From a virus, in IMG/VR virus record IMGVR_UViG_3300025085_000063, positions 1-40,085 of that record: a stretch of 40,085 nt of DNA. One strand, written 5' to 3'. Each line of letters opens with the position of its first letter. Position 1 is the first letter of the stretch. Positions 17,131 through 25,459 of the stretch are shown in pieces. The translations under genes and the position numbers were made by a program. Below the pieces are notes generated by a model. The model searched no databases. It had not been told where the DNA came from and saw only the letters and a program-made list of their open reading frames with translations.

Positions 17131-18866
17131 TGTGTTTCGCTCCAGTTATTACCGACTTTATATTCACCAGTCAGTGGTATTCTTAAATCAAAGTACTTGC
17201 CTGTTTCTTCGATAGCTTCAACAGCTTTCTCACCAATAATGTCAGCCCAGTCTGAGCCACACTCTACTTGTATCTCATCATGTACCCACACTACTTGGTT
17301 AACATTCATGTAACCTTGTACTCTTTTATTAAACTCAACCAGCCAGCGTTTACAAACTAATGCACCACTTGATTGTAGTAGTGTGTTTAATGCTGAGTGT
17401 GCCGAGCGTACCTTAACATGCCTACCGTCAAGACCTTTGATGTAACCTTTGGACGCTGCTGATTGCACCGCTTCTATAAGTTTACTCAAGGCTGGTAGGT
17501 TATTTAGGAATCTTTGTTTAACTTGTTTAGCTTCCTTCACTGTCTTACCAGTAACATCAGCTATCTTGTTAACGCCGCCACCATACAAGAAACAATAATA
17601 GAAACGTTTAGCTAAGTCTCTTGAATCTAGACCAGCTAGCTTCTGTGTCTCTGTGTGGATATCACCATCAAGTACCACCTTAGTGTATGCACCGTTGTCA
17701 AACTTAGCCATGTAGTGTGCTAACATTCTTACTTCCAATGCTGCTACGTCTATACCCACTAGCTTACGATTGAATGGTGTAGTAAATAATTCTCTACACT
17801 CTTTACCGTAAGGTGCGTGAGCACTTGGTACTTGTGCTAAATTAGGGTAGGCATGGCTGGCTCTTGCAGTCACTGTCGAGTTGGTGTTGCAAGTGCCATG
17901 AAGTCTGCCAGCTTTAACAAGCTTCAACCATGCCTGATTACCTGTGGCTAACTGTCCAATCCTTTTATCTAAAAGGAAATGTTCAGCGAGGAGTTTTGCC
18001 TCAGGGTAATCTAAACTGTTTAGTACAGGGTCATCAACCTTAGGCTTACCATCAGTTGTATACTCATCAGGTTTCCAGTCATACTTATCTATCAGTCTTT
18101 GTGATACGTGCTGTCTACTGGATGGATTAAATGTTTCTGTGTGTTTCTTAATGAACGGTTGACCCTTAACATACCCTCTAGTCTTGTTGTTAACTTTAGG
18201 TATGAATGTTGTCTCTTTAATTATAGGTGGGAATAATTCTTGTAGTTCTTCTTCTATGTCTAAACGTCTAGACTCTAGCTTACCATAGAGTTCTTTGGCT
18301 TTGTCTTCATCAAACATAAAGCCATATTGTTCTTGTTTAAATATAAGTTTAGCTACGTCATGCTCTAGTTCCATTGCTTTATCAGAGTATCCTTTCTTTT
18401 CTATTGCTCGATACAAACCAACGTTAACATGTACGTCTTGCTTACAATACTCTAACATCTCAGGGGTAAATTTTTTCCAGTCTGTTTCTATTTGTGCTTT
18501 GTATTTACCAATGCGGTGTCCCCATGATTCAAGACTGTGTCTGCCTATAAGCTTAGTGGGAAAGTCATTACCACGCTTAAAGTCTGCGTCTCTAATGTCA
18601 GGGAATAATAAACGTGTAGCGATAATAGTGTCAAATATTTCTCCTTTAGGTTCAAAGTCATAAAACTTTTTTAACATAGGTAAATCAAACTTAACTATGT
18701 TGTGTCCAATTAATAACTTAGCACGTCTCATTAACTCAACGGCATCCCCGTTATCAACGTGTATCATCTCATCTTTGTCTATGTCGTACAAGATAATACA
18801 ATGTATCTTAGTTGCTTCATCCATGAGTCCATCAGACTCAATGTCAAACACGTATCTCCTCTTCAT
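17127..18866 (-). CDS. DNA polymerase, family A (gp5-like)
   Basis: 579 residues. The N-terminal 3'-5' exonuclease has D8 and E10 (FDIESDG), D61 (NIVKFD) and D144 (KQDVHV). Polymerase motifs are A (GIDVAALE, D373), B (RDLAKRFYYCFLYGGG, K420 and Y424) and C (VWVHDE, D530). T7 gp5 has 704 residues. The shortfall lies mostly just before FNPSSR, where T7 carries its thioredoxin-binding insertion, which seems absent here. It replicates the phage genome with the primase-helicase and SSB. It overlaps the nuclease gene upstream by 4 bases. Confidence 0.95.
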   Translation of the reverse strand: MKRRYVFDIESDGLMDEATKIHCIILYDIDKDEMIHVDNGDAVELMRRAKLLIGHNIVKFDLPMLKKFYDFEPKGEIFDTIIATRLLFPDIRDADFKRGNDFPTKLIGRHSLESWGHRIGKYKAQIETDWKKFTPEMLEYCKQDVHVNVGLYRAIEKKGYSDKAMELEHDVAKLIFKQEQYGFMFDEDKAKELYGKLESRRLDIEEELQELFPPIIKETTFIPKVNNKTRGYVKGQPFIKKHTETFNPSSRQHVSQRLIDKYDWKPDEYTTDGKPKVDDPVLNSLDYPEAKLLAEHFLLDKRIGQLATGNQAWLKLVKAGRLHGTCNTNSTVTARASHAYPNLAQVPSAHAPYGKECRELFTTPFNRKLVGIDVAALEVRMLAHYMAKFDNGAYTKVVLDGDIHTETQKLAGLDSRDLAKRFYYCFLYGGGVNKIADVTGKTVKEAKQVKQRFLNNLPALSKLIEAVQSAASKGYIKGLDGRHVKVRSAHSALNTLLQSSGALVCKRWLVEFNKRVQGYMNVNQVVWVHDEIQVECGSDWADIIGEKAVEAIEETGKYFDLRIPLTGEYKVGNNWSETH

Positions 18867-19192
18867 TTATAATGTTCTCCTTTACTTAACTGTTGTCGAT
18901 ATTCTTTTGCGTTACGTTTAAACCAAACCTTTTTAGTTTTAGGACAGACGTAAACTATTTTTACCCCAAGCTTATTACCAAGTGCATTAGTAATACGTGA
19001 AGTAATCCAGCCCTTTGGATTGTAAGATGCACATTTAAAATCAATGTAGATACATTCATGTGTCTTCTGATTAATGGCAACACAATCAATTACACCTTGC
19101 GGTGCAACGTTAGTGAATACCCAGTAACCTTGCTCGATTAACCAAGCCTTGCCGAACAACTCAGCCCAGTGCCCCTTATCATTTTTCTTCAT
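18863..19192 (-). CDS. PD-(D/E)XK nuclease-like protein
   Basis: 109 residues. The order of motifs fits a small PD-(D/E)XK nuclease: Glu in HWAELFGKAWLIEQG (about residue 11), Asp in GVIDCVAI (about 35), and DFK in CIYIDFKCAS (about 50). Such proteins include Holliday-junction resolvases and VRR-NUC-like nucleases. It sits between small hypothetical genes and DNA polymerase, overlapping the polymerase start by 4 bases, so a role in replication or recombination is likely. The substrate is unknown. Confidence 0.65.
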   Translation of the reverse strand: MKKNDKGHWAELFGKAWLIEQGYWVFTNVAPQGVIDCVAINQKTHECIYIDFKCASYNPKGWITSRITNALGNKLGVKIVYVCPKTKKVWFKRNAKEYRQQLSKGEHYK

Positions 19193-19476
19193 AATTTTAT
19201 TTTAATTATTTTTTGTATTACACAAGTCGGAATGATAGTGGTGTTCCCGATATCTTTTATCTTACCATCACTATCTATGTTGAAGTCACTAGCGAGCCTA
19301 GTCACCTTGTTGTCTTTTTTAATTAACCACCCACTAGAAATACATATGGGTAGCTCGTCAGTAATGAGGTCATCAACGTCACGCCAGTTACTATCAGATT
19401 CTATATCAACCCAATAGACCATAACGAAGTCATGCTTGATAAGGTCTAGTTTAGGTAAGTATCTTTTCTTTTCCAT
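19189..19476 (-). CDS. Hypothetical protein, 95 aa
   Basis: No family named with confidence. It has VMVYWVDIESDSNWRDVDDL, then ISSGWLIKKDNKVTRLASDF, then a C-terminal TIIPTCVIQKIIKIK. This resembles small phage replication-module proteins with a beta-rich fold. It overlaps both neighbours by a few bases, so it belongs to the replication operon. No catalytic residues are evident. Confidence 0.6.
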   Translation of the reverse strand: MEKKRYLPKLDLIKHDFVMVYWVDIESDSNWRDVDDLITDELPICISSGWLIKKDNKVTRLASDFNIDSDGKIKDIGNTTIIPTCVIQKIIKIKL

Positions 19477-19700
19477 CAGTGCGTTGGATGTTTCACCACC
19501 TCTACTTGCAACGCTCTTGTGTCACCCTCTTCTACTAGCTGGTCAAGAGCGAAGTTTAATAATTTTTCAGCGGTATCAGTGCCTACTGGAATTTGGATAA
19601 TATGATTCGTCTCTTCAGTCTCAGCTAAAGCTTTCATTATTACCTGTGTCCATTGTACTGTTTTATATTCCACGTTAGAAGTCGTCCTGTACATCTCCAT
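19476..19700 (-). CDS. Hypothetical protein, 53-74 aa
   Basis: The frame from 19700 overlaps the primase-helicase end by 26 bases. An inner ATG at 19637 has AGG five bases upstream and would give 53 residues, and I favour it slightly. The common part (MKALAETEETNHIIQIPVG, then AEKLLNFALDQLVEEGDT) is acidic and helical. I do not recognise it. Confidence 0.5.
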   Translation of the reverse strand: MEMYRTTSNVEYKTVQWTQVIMKALAETEETNHIIQIPVGTDTAEKLLNFALDQLVEEGDTRALQVEVVKHPTH

Positions 19701-21270
19701 CTGTCTCCCGTAAACATCCTGTTTCTAAATCATAGTAGAGTGTACAAGCTTTGCCTGTCTCTCCACTAAACCTATTCTTCAACACGTTAACCTGAGCCAA
19801 GTTCTTGTCTGACTGTAAGTCTCTAGACATACTTATAATCATATCAGATAACTGACCGATTGACGCACTTCCACGTAAACTATTCATAGATACTGCAACC
19901 CCATCCTCATAGCCTTTGTTTCCTTCAGGTCTCTTAAGGTGGGACACCAGTATTAATCCAATGCCTGTCTCTTCTACTAGAGTCCTAAGCTTTGATACTG
20001 TATAATCTATAAGTTTACGTTCGTCACTTGTAGTCTCATCACCAACGGCTGATAGAGCCATGTGTAAGTGGTCAAGTATTACGAAGTCAACGCCGCAACC
20101 TTTAGCTAAGTATCTTATCTTAGATATTAAATTGTCACTGGCTGTTGAGCCAAAGTGATTGTACAAATAAAACTTACCACTACCCACAGTGCTGTCGAAT
20201 ACTTCTTTTAGTTTCTTATCATCAACACCTTTGCGGTCTAAGTGTAATGGCTTACCCATTTCTATTCCCATGATACCCAGTGCACTACGCTTGATAGATT
20301 CCTCTAGTGCTATGTAACCAACGCTGAAATTATTTTTCAGTAAATGTAAGGCTACATGTCTACAGAAACTAGACTTACCTACACCACTACCAGCAGTGAC
20401 AGTAACTAGTTCTCCCTTGCGTAGTCCATGTGTCTTAGTGTTAAGACATTCAAATGGATACTGGACTGTAACATAGCTATCTTCTTTTTGTATATCATCC
20501 CAAAGGTCAGCACCAGCTACAATGCCATCAGGCTGGTAAGCTTTAGCTGACCACACGCAGTCAATAAGTTGTTGGCTTTTATTAGCACACAACATTTCAT
20601 TAGCGTCCTTCAAAGGCAGTGAACATATCTTTGCCTTGTTTGGTGAGAAGATTTTTGCACATTCAGTGGCAGCCTCTTTACCAGCTGTATCATTATCAAA
20701 CATTAGAACGACAGAGTCGAAACCCTCAAGCCATTCTAACTCTTTAAGTAAGTCTTTCTTAGCCCCCTTAGCTCCAGTCTTTACTGATACTACAGGATAT
20801 TTATTTTGATTTACTTTCGAGACAGAGAGAGCGTCAATCTCACCTTCAGTAACGATAACCATTCTTCCCTTATCACGCCATAGGTGTTGACCAAATAACT
20901 GAGCGTCTTTAGATTCACCAATCCACTGAAAACTTTTATCAGGGTAGCGTAACTTCTGAGCTACTAGTTCATGGTCTTTGTTATAGTAGTTAGCTATCTG
21001 CACGGGTCTCTTATGAGCTGTGCCTATTTGATAATCAAACTTCTGTAACGTATCGACATCTAGTTTGCGTTTGGCAAGAGCGGTGACAGTCCCGCTGACA
21101 AAGTCAGCAGTGTCTTTTGTGGTGGTAGGTGTTGTCATTGACTCTCCATTTGTATGATATCCACAACCAAAACAATAACTGTGTCCATCAGTGTATACGG
21201 CTAAGTTATCCTTAGACCCACACGACGAACATGGTGCATGGTGTAGAAACGTGCTTTCATTTTGTTCCAT
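19675..21270 (-). CDS. Primase-helicase (gp4-like)
   Basis: 531 residues, against 566 in T7 gp4A. The N-terminal zinc ribbon has C14, C17, C33 and C36. Toprim residues are TEGEID (141-146) and MFDNDTAG (about 190-197). The RecA-type helicase has Walker A GSGVGKS (294-300) and a later LRGSASIGQLSD motif. The acidic C-terminus ends in Asp-Asp-Phe, as in T7, where it contacts the polymerase. It unwinds DNA and lays down primers. Promoter G abuts its ATG, and an inner start at Met45 would give a form without the zinc ribbon. Confidence 0.95.
   Translation of the reverse strand: MEQNESTFLHHAPCSSCGSKDNLAVYTDGHSYCFGCGYHTNGESMTTPTTTKDTADFVSGTVTALAKRKLDVDTLQKFDYQIGTAHKRPVQIANYYNKDHELVAQKLRYPDKSFQWIGESKDAQLFGQHLWRDKGRMVIVTEGEIDALSVSKVNQNKYPVVSVKTGAKGAKKDLLKELEWLEGFDSVVLMFDNDTAGKEAATECAKIFSPNKAKICSLPLKDANEMLCANKSQQLIDCVWSAKAYQPDGIVAGADLWDDIQKEDSYVTVQYPFECLNTKTHGLRKGELVTVTAGSGVGKSSFCRHVALHLLKNNFSVGYIALEESIKRSALGIMGIEMGKPLHLDRKGVDDKKLKEVFDSTVGSGKFYLYNHFGSTASDNLISKIRYLAKGCGVDFVILDHLHMALSAVGDETTSDERKLIDYTVSKLRTLVEETGIGLILVSHLKRPEGNKGYEDGVAVSMNSLRGSASIGQLSDMIISMSRDLQSDKNLAQVNVLKNRFSGETGKACTLYYDLETGCLRETDGDVQDDF
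21136..21147 (-). promoter_or_regulatory. Internal ribosome site and ATG for a short primase-helicase form
   Basis: Inside the primase gene, GGAGAG lies five bases before an in-frame ATG (Met45), immediately after the four zinc-binding cysteines. T7 makes gp4B, a helicase lacking the zinc domain, from a similar internal start. The site is seen directly. Its use is inferred. Confidence 0.55.
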
Positions 21271-21290
21271 TCTTATAGGGGTACTTAATC
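21271..21290 (-). promoter_or_regulatory. Phage RNA polymerase promoter G (primase-helicase)
   Basis: Transcribed-strand GATTAAGTACCCCTATAAGA, directly followed by the primase ATG. Its TAA is the stop of the preceding 57-residue gene. If the transcript starts at the A after TATA, as in T7 promoters, only three bases precede the start codon. That implies leaderless translation from this promoter. Confidence 0.6.
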
Positions 21291-21458
21291 GTACGGCTTT
21301 CTATCTTGTAATTTTTTGTATGCCTGTGTTACTAAGAACGCTACCTCACCTGACCCACTTCTAAATGTTTCTTTAGTGATAGCTTCTAGCATACTCTTTA
21401 CTTCATGTGTTACTACAACCTGTGTATATTTCGATTTTCTTTTTTGATTTTCGTCCAT
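21285..21458 (-). CDS. Hypothetical protein, 57 aa
   Basis: Begins MDENQKRKSKYTQVVVTHEV and contains FRSGSGEVAFLVTQAYKKL. The basic N-terminus followed by a strand-like TQVVVTHEV and helices resembles a ribbon-helix-helix DNA-binding protein, but this is only a shape argument. GGAG lies eight bases upstream of the ATG. Its TAA stop is built into promoter G, so it could be the last gene of the upstream unit. Confidence 0.6.
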   Translation of the reverse strand: MDENQKRKSKYTQVVVTHEVKSMLEAITKETFRSGSGEVAFLVTQAYKKLQDRKPYD

Positions 21459-21473
21459 AATTTTTTCTCCATT

Positions 21474-21917
21474 TTATTTTAGTAATTCTTGTACATTAAA
21501 GTGTGGCTCAGTTGTGTGGAAGATATCTCTGTGTCCTATAATTTCTACAACATCAGGGTATTCCATCTTCAATTCATCTGTTAAACACTTCAATGATTTA
21601 AATTGTTCAAGGGTGTAGTTACAATCAGACTGTCCTGTGCCAGTCCCACCACCTATCAGTACAACACCGATAGAATTTTTATTGGTTGGCTGGTGTTTGT
21701 TTTTGTTCATATTGTAATGTAAGAAGCCACCAGCTGAATCAATATCTCTACCGTCTTCTACTGTGCCGTCTCTCTTTATTACTTTATGAAATCCACCTTC
21801 GAGTAACCCTTCCTTGCGTCCCTCTATATCCATCTCTCTACTTCCCCAGTCGTTGTTTACTGGTGTGTTAGAGCAACAGACTACTATGTACTTTGTTTGT
21901 TTTCTTTTGTTTCGCAT
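21474..21917 (-). CDS. T7 lysozyme (gp3.5)-like amidase homologue with altered active site
   Basis: 147 residues from the ATG at 21917, which has AAGGA six bases upstream. The fold is clear from GGFHKVIKRDGTVEDGRD, NSIGVVLIGG and IIGHRD. T7 lysozyme cleaves peptidoglycan amide bonds and inhibits the phage RNA polymerase. Aligned to T7, zinc ligand H17 is Cys14, H122 is kept as His129, C130 is Glu137 (AmpD has Asp here), catalytic Y46 is Phe43 and K128 is Thr135. Amidase activity is therefore doubtful, and a regulatory role is possible. Confidence 0.85.
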   Translation of the reverse strand: MRNKRKQTKYIVVCCSNTPVNNDWGSREMDIEGRKEGLLEGGFHKVIKRDGTVEDGRDIDSAGGFLHYNMNKNKHQPTNKNSIGVVLIGGGTGTGQSDCNYTLEQFKSLKCLTDELKMEYPDVVEIIGHRDIFHTTEPHFNVQELLK

Positions 21918-22333
21918 AGCCATTCCTTTGGTATGTGTTTAGTAGCATACAAGAAGCCATACTTTTCACACCACATACCGTACGTGGTCTTACTCCGTTT
22001 GTTTATCTTGGCTTTATGATTGCTAAATAAGAATCTAATATCCAGTTCAGGATACTGCTCTTTTATTAGTCTCATTTTCTGTCTATCGGCAGTTGTGAAA
22101 AGTCCTTTAGTTTCAATAAATATGTCTTGCTCAGGAAGATAGAAGTCAGGTGTGTAAGTATGTAGCTTCTCAGGTTTAGTATATTTTAATTTAGTTTCTT
22201 CAAACTCATAACTAACACTCTCACTTCTAAGTTCCCCAGCAATACGTTCTTCAAGTCCTGACCTGAATCCGTATACGACTCCGACTTTTTTAGAAGTCAG
22301 AGGTTTCCGTTTCAGTCGTGCTCTCCATGTCAT
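21884..22333 (-). CDS. Endonuclease I (gp3-like Holliday junction resolvase)
   Basis: The core matches T7 endonuclease I: FRSGLEERI, FEETKLKY, HTYTPDFYLP and IFIETKGL supply the Glu, Asp and Glu-x-Lys metal-site residues. Later come YPELDIRFLFSNHKAK and the YGMWCEKYGF segment. T7 gp3 resolves branched DNA and breaks down host DNA. The frame extends upstream to 22405, inside the SSB gene, but family length favours the ATG at 22333 (149 residues). No strong ribosome site marks either start. It overlaps its neighbours at both ends. Confidence 0.9.
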   Translation of the reverse strand: MTWRARLKRKPLTSKKVGVVYGFRSGLEERIAGELRSESVSYEFEETKLKYTKPEKLHTYTPDFYLPEQDIFIETKGLFTTADRQKMRLIKEQYPELDIRFLFSNHKAKINKRSKTTYGMWCEKYGFLYATKHIPKEWLCETKENKQST

Positions 22334-22916
22334 CTTTAACTTGTGTCTCCTGATGTTCGTAGCCATCTGTCTCATCAAACCCAAAGCCTTTAGCATTACC
22401 GCCACCGCCTTCTACTAGTTTGATTATTTGTACTGCTCTCAATCTCATAGAAACGCCAGCACCAACCATAGCTGTGTAGTACGGTATCAATTCAGCTGAG
22501 ACTTTCATCTCACTGCCTGACCATACGTTCACATCTTTAGGCATTGGCGTACCCTTAGCGTCAAACAATGCAACCTTATTAGGTATGATTGTGCCGTCCT
22601 TAGATACTATCTGTGCTTTACATTTGAATTTAAAGATAGTGTTACCAGTTGAATTACCAGCTTCATCTACTTCTTCAAAGTAAGGTGCGTCTGCTTGTTT
22701 AATCTTCTTACCTTTAGCTTTTTCTTGAGCTAAGTCTTTAGAAGTTTCCAAAGCTTTGTCAATGCGTTGCATTAACTCTACTGAGTCCTCAGTTTTTAGG
22801 ATGAGATTAGTTTTGTAATGTCCATTCTCATCAAAACGAGTATCAGGCTGTGTCAACCACGCATACTGACTTACACCTATTGGTGTAACTACTTTTTCAT
22901 TTTGTTGTTGTGCCAT
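22290..22916 (-). CDS. Single-stranded DNA-binding protein (gp2.5-like)
   Basis: 208 residues. It has the T7 gp2.5-type OB-fold pattern, with PIGVSQYAWLTQPDTRF near the N-terminus and a central NVWSGSEMKVSAELIPYY. The acidic C-terminus ends SDF. In T7 the acidic tail with a final Phe binds the polymerase and helicase. It coats single strands and organises the replisome. Promoter A and the ribosome site AAGGAGATAA lie just upstream. The gene follows the RNA polymerase gene. Confidence 0.93.
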   Translation of the reverse strand: MAQQQNEKVVTPIGVSQYAWLTQPDTRFDENGHYKTNLILKTEDSVELMQRIDKALETSKDLAQEKAKGKKIKQADAPYFEEVDEAGNSTGNTIFKFKCKAQIVSKDGTIIPNKVALFDAKGTPMPKDVNVWSGSEMKVSAELIPYYTAMVGAGVSMRLRAVQIIKLVEGGGGNAKGFGFDETDGYEHQETQVKDDMESTTETETSDF

Positions 22917-22940
22917 TTTATCTCCTTGATTATGGTTTAT

Positions 22941-22960
22941 TATCTTATATGGGTACTTTA
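22941..22960 (-). promoter_or_regulatory. Phage RNA polymerase promoter A (SSB)
   Basis: Transcribed-strand TAAAGTACCCATATAAGATA, whose first TAA is the RNA polymerase stop codon. It is identical over 20 bases to promoter B and lies about 25 bases before the SSB start. It fits a T7-type layout with a TATA box at -4 to -1 and an AGA start. Promoter function is inferred from repetition and position. Confidence 0.78.
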
Positions 22961-25408
22961 TGCAAAGAAGAAATCACACTCTCTCAGTTGTTCTATATCT
23001 AAGTCACCCTTCTCTAGTTCTTCAGGTAAACTCTCATGTAGTTCTACTGGTAGTTGTGATTTAACATCTTCTTTAAACTCTTTAAGTACATCCGTCTCAG
23101 TGAAGGTCTGTATAAATGATTCCTTCAATGCACTACTTAACAGCTCAACATCAGCAGCAGTAGTACCGAAGCTATCATGCACATTACAAAAGTTTCTTAT
23201 GCCATTGTCATGTGCAATATTAACTGTACGTATCATTGCAGCTGAATCTAATGAGTGCACAAAATTAGGTGCAACGCCGTTAGACATTCTGAGCTTGTCA
23301 GTTTTGTCAGTCTCATAGTTTATTCTAGGTTTGATAACCTCACCTAGTAACATGGTCTTGACTCTTTTACTCTTCATTTCAGGGTAAGATTGATAGACAG
23401 GAAAGCCGACTGGTGTTATCCAATGTATAGGTAACTGCTCTTTGGATACAATCTTGGCAATCTTTTGTAAGTAGTCCATACCCATGCGAGCTGATGTCAG
23501 GTTGTCTCCAATACTGTCCCATATCACTCCAGCTAAATAAATGGCTGGCTTGAATACATCAGTCTTAAACGGGTGGTCTTCCCCCTTATCTTTACGCTTG
23601 GTTAAGTCTTCTACAACAAAGTCAGTGCATGAGTATCTCGTAGACCCATAGCATATAGTCATAATGCTACGCTTAGTGGTACTCCGTTTGATTCCATACT
23701 CCAACCAAGCGTGTGCATAAGGCTTACCCTCAAGCTTATCTTGTTTCAGCTTCTCTATTACTGAGTCAGCGACAAGCTGGTAGATGTCTTGCGGTGTCTC
23801 ACTTGGCACTACATTAACTAACTTACCAGCTGTCTTGTCACGTAACATCAGCGAGTATAATTGAAGACCATTACATGAGCCGTCAATCGAAACAGGTATG
23901 TGTGATACATAACCGTAGCCTGTATCTTGAAACTCAACCCACTCCTTGCACCATGCGAGGAATTGAAAGGGTGAGTCAGCTTCTTCCCAGTCTCGATTGA
24001 CTATAGGGTCTTGGACTATGCGACGAAACATCTGCATATTGGCAGTATCCATAGACCACTCTGCTCTCTGCTCAAGTGTAACTTTGTCATTACCCCACAC
24101 GTTTGCACCGTGTATGGCTAACCAAAAGCCACCTGAATTATCTTCTGTTATCTCTTTACCATGAGAGAAATCTAACAATGCCTTAGCACCACTGATTCCC
24201 TGATAGTTTAAAAATGCTGGTACACAGTACGCTCTACCCCTGAAGTCTAACTGCAAGGGAAAGTATATGTTGTCATAATCTTTAAACTTATCAGCTTCCC
24301 ATAGTATCTTTGCGTATAGTAATCTCTTACTAAACATCCTAGAGTTCTCAGTGTGACAGATGACAGCCTGTTTCTTCCACTCTTTACGAGCTTCCTCATT
24401 AGTGTCAATGTCATGTGGCTTGTTAGGTATCTCCATGTTCTTAATCGGTGGCATACCACCCATAGCTATCCCGTTGTCCCAAGCGTGCTTCATTACATCT
24501 AGTACAAACTTGTTAACCCTGAAGCCAGTCGACTGCATACGATTAACTGCATTGTATACTTCAGGCATATCAAAGTTCTCTAGCTCACGCTTGAATAACT
24601 TATTCTTTTGTTTGACTAAATCTAACTCAGGTATTTCCTTCGTCCAGTATCCACCCCCTGTCACTGTCTCCCAATTCTTGGGTGGCATAACAGTTGGTAA
24701 GTACTCAGGATTCAATAGCTCATTAAAGTTATTTCTATTCTTTATCCATTCTCTAGTCTTAGCTGTCTGCTTAATTATCTTAGTACGCTTACGATTGATA
24801 ACCTCAAGTCCAAACTCAATCATACCTGTAGCTAACTGCATAAACTCAATAAGTCTCATGCCTGTGTGTAGCTTCTCTTCCGTAGTCCACTCTTCCCACA
24901 TAGCCACGTTGTCACGCTTGGCTGATTCCTTTAGCTTACGTCTCTTGTATGCGTAGTTCCATGAACGTTTGTCTAAGTCATTCTTGACTACTTCAAACAG
25001 TTCAGGGTTTAAGTTCTTAAAGTTACGTAAGGATGTCTCAGTCTCAATCTTACCACCCAATGCAATACTCGTAGCCGTCAATGGCTTATGCTGTGTGATA
25101 GTATTGATGACATGCTTGGCACATATCATGGCTGACACCTCAGGCTCTATCTCTCTTAGCTTAATAAAAGCTTTCTCAGGCTGACCCTTAGCGTCAGCAT
25201 TAGATTCAAGATAGGTCTGTATGGCTTGTGCCAGTGGTCGTATGGTATTAGCCACCATGACTTTACCATAGCTGGTCACTGACTCCTCTTCACGCTGGAC
25301 ATGAGAGACCCTACGCTTATTGACTCGCTGTTTACCCAGCTTAATCATCTCAGCTTCGTGGTCTACCTCATCTGCATACTCTTTTATGTTTTTAAATATC
25401 TCTACCAT
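22958..25408 (-). CDS. Single-subunit phage RNA polymerase (gp1-like)
   Basis: 816 residues, against 883 in T7. Catalytic motifs are SIDGSCNGLQ (D509), RSTTKRSIMTICYGS (K579 and Y587, the same spacing as T7 K631 and Y639), APNFVHSLD, and NVHDSFGT (D745). The C-terminus ends Phe-Phe-Ala, like the T7 foot. The promoter-recognition loop should lie around residues 670-710. It transcribes middle and late genes from the phage promoters described here. A promoter copy directly before the gene implies self-stimulation. Ribosome site AAGGAG. Confidence 0.97.
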   Translation of the reverse strand: MVEIFKNIKEYADEVDHEAEMIKLGKQRVNKRRVSHVQREEESVTSYGKVMVANTIRPLAQAIQTYLESNADAKGQPEKAFIKLREIEPEVSAMICAKHVINTITQHKPLTATSIALGGKIETETSLRNFKNLNPELFEVVKNDLDKRSWNYAYKRRKLKESAKRDNVAMWEEWTTEEKLHTGMRLIEFMQLATGMIEFGLEVINRKRTKIIKQTAKTREWIKNRNNFNELLNPEYLPTVMPPKNWETVTGGGYWTKEIPELDLVKQKNKLFKRELENFDMPEVYNAVNRMQSTGFRVNKFVLDVMKHAWDNGIAMGGMPPIKNMEIPNKPHDIDTNEEARKEWKKQAVICHTENSRMFSKRLLYAKILWEADKFKDYDNIYFPLQLDFRGRAYCVPAFLNYQGISGAKALLDFSHGKEITEDNSGGFWLAIHGANVWGNDKVTLEQRAEWSMDTANMQMFRRIVQDPIVNRDWEEADSPFQFLAWCKEWVEFQDTGYGYVSHIPVSIDGSCNGLQLYSLMLRDKTAGKLVNVVPSETPQDIYQLVADSVIEKLKQDKLEGKPYAHAWLEYGIKRSTTKRSIMTICYGSTRYSCTDFVVEDLTKRKDKGEDHPFKTDVFKPAIYLAGVIWDSIGDNLTSARMGMDYLQKIAKIVSKEQLPIHWITPVGFPVYQSYPEMKSKRVKTMLLGEVIKPRINYETDKTDKLRMSNGVAPNFVHSLDSAAMIRTVNIAHDNGIRNFCNVHDSFGTTAADVELLSSALKESFIQTFTETDVLKEFKEDVKSQLPVELHESLPEELEKGDLDIEQLRECDFFFA

Positions 25409-25436
25409 GTATACTCCTTAGGTTAATGTGTATTGG

Positions 25437-25459
25437 TATCTTATATGGGTACTTTAAAA
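25437..25459 (-). promoter_or_regulatory. Phage RNA polymerase promoter B (RNA polymerase gene)
   Basis: Transcribed-strand TAAAGTACCCATATAAGATA. Its TAA is the stop codon of the 83-residue gene upstream. It lies about 30 bases before the RNA polymerase ATG. It would let the polymerase amplify its own gene after first synthesis by the host enzyme. Confidence 0.75.

Noticed and set aside
22818-24956. Plus-strand ORFs inside the RNA polymerase and SSB region
   Set aside because: They run opposite to strongly supported genes, lack ribosome sites and have Ser/Leu-rich shadow composition.
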